A DNA stretch of 64,000 nucleotides from Dromiciops gliroides. Lineage: Eukaryota; Chordata; Mammalia; Microbiotheria; Microbiotheriidae. Below are positions 63,861 to 64,000 of the stretch, in pieces (position 1 is the stretch's first letter; each line of letters opens with the position of its first letter). Below the pieces are notes generated by a model that was given only the letters and a program-made list of their open reading frames with translations, did not search any database and was not told where the DNA came from. The DNA lies in the NCBI RefSeq assembly GCF_019393635.1, contig NC_057862.1, positions 677,256,314 to 677,320,313 on the forward strand. The letters are read 5' to 3'. Made by a program: the position numbers and the translations under genes.

Positions 63861-64000
63861 ACATGGAATCAGAGACAGAGAAATAAAGGGAAAGACCATG
63901 GGCTGGAAAGATGTCATGTGGGGAAAAGCTAAAACCATGAGATTGAGATTAAAAAGGAATTAGGGTTTTCCCTCCTCCTCCAGATACTAACCAGCCACGT
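63861..64000. other. Window end, unassigned
   Basis: Nothing recognised. Confidence 0.35.

Overview
The window reads as intergenic or intronic DNA from a marsupial genome. The main evidence is more than 20 copies of one tRNA-derived SINE of the WSINE1/MAR1 type, with head GGGGCAGCTAGGTGGCACAG and tail CTTAACCCCAATTGCCTCAC. Older MIR/CORE-SINE-like copies, L2, CR1-like and marsupial-style L1 3' ends make up most of the rest. The species cannot be fixed from sequence alone. Several SINE and L1 copies have perfect or near-perfect 10-17 bp target-site duplications (TSDs), so these families were active fairly recently. I found no intact multi-exon gene, no functional RNA gene and no CRISPR array. 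All calls come from reading the sequence and from remembered family consensus; nothing was searched or aligned by machine.

Layout. 0-1.6 kb: large TATCTC/TATCTA/ATTATC satellite-like array. 1.6-15 kb: old repeats (a hAT-like short DNA element, CR1-like, L2 and MIR-like pieces) with several young SINEs. 15-17.5 kb: nested L1 plus SINE, then a decayed non-LTR retrotransposon C-terminus. 18-27 kb: dense SINE/L2/L1 mosaic, including an L1 3' end inside an older SINE. 27-30 kb: degenerate Ty3/gypsy-type reverse transcriptase relic (about 28.78-29.64 kb). 30.5-31.2 kb: hAT-like element followed by a metallothionein retrocopy with an open 62-codon frame and an 11-bp TSD. 31.3-33.7 kb: L1 ORF2 C-terminal remnant broken by SINEs. 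34-40 kb: fewer repeats, an inverted pair of kappaB-like sites, and a long antisense CR1-like copy. 40-46 kb: mixed SINE/L1/L2/CR1. 46-50.3 kb: the most GC-rich, repeat-poor stretch, with a long pyrimidine tract and short palindromes. 50-64 kb: young SINEs, a GGAA microsatellite, a CR1/L3-like RT scrap, a roughly 1.2 kb ancient repeat, a young L1 insertion with a 17-bp TSD, a roughly 1.4 kb L2, and several microsatellites.

The only host-gene-derived coding sequence I can defend is the metallothionein retrocopy. Most long open frames are frames through microsatellites or translated SINEs. The rest of the biology is a layered record of retrotransposition: old CR1, L2, MIR and Ty3/gypsy relics, interrupted by younger L1 and SINE insertions whose order can be read from nested TSDs.
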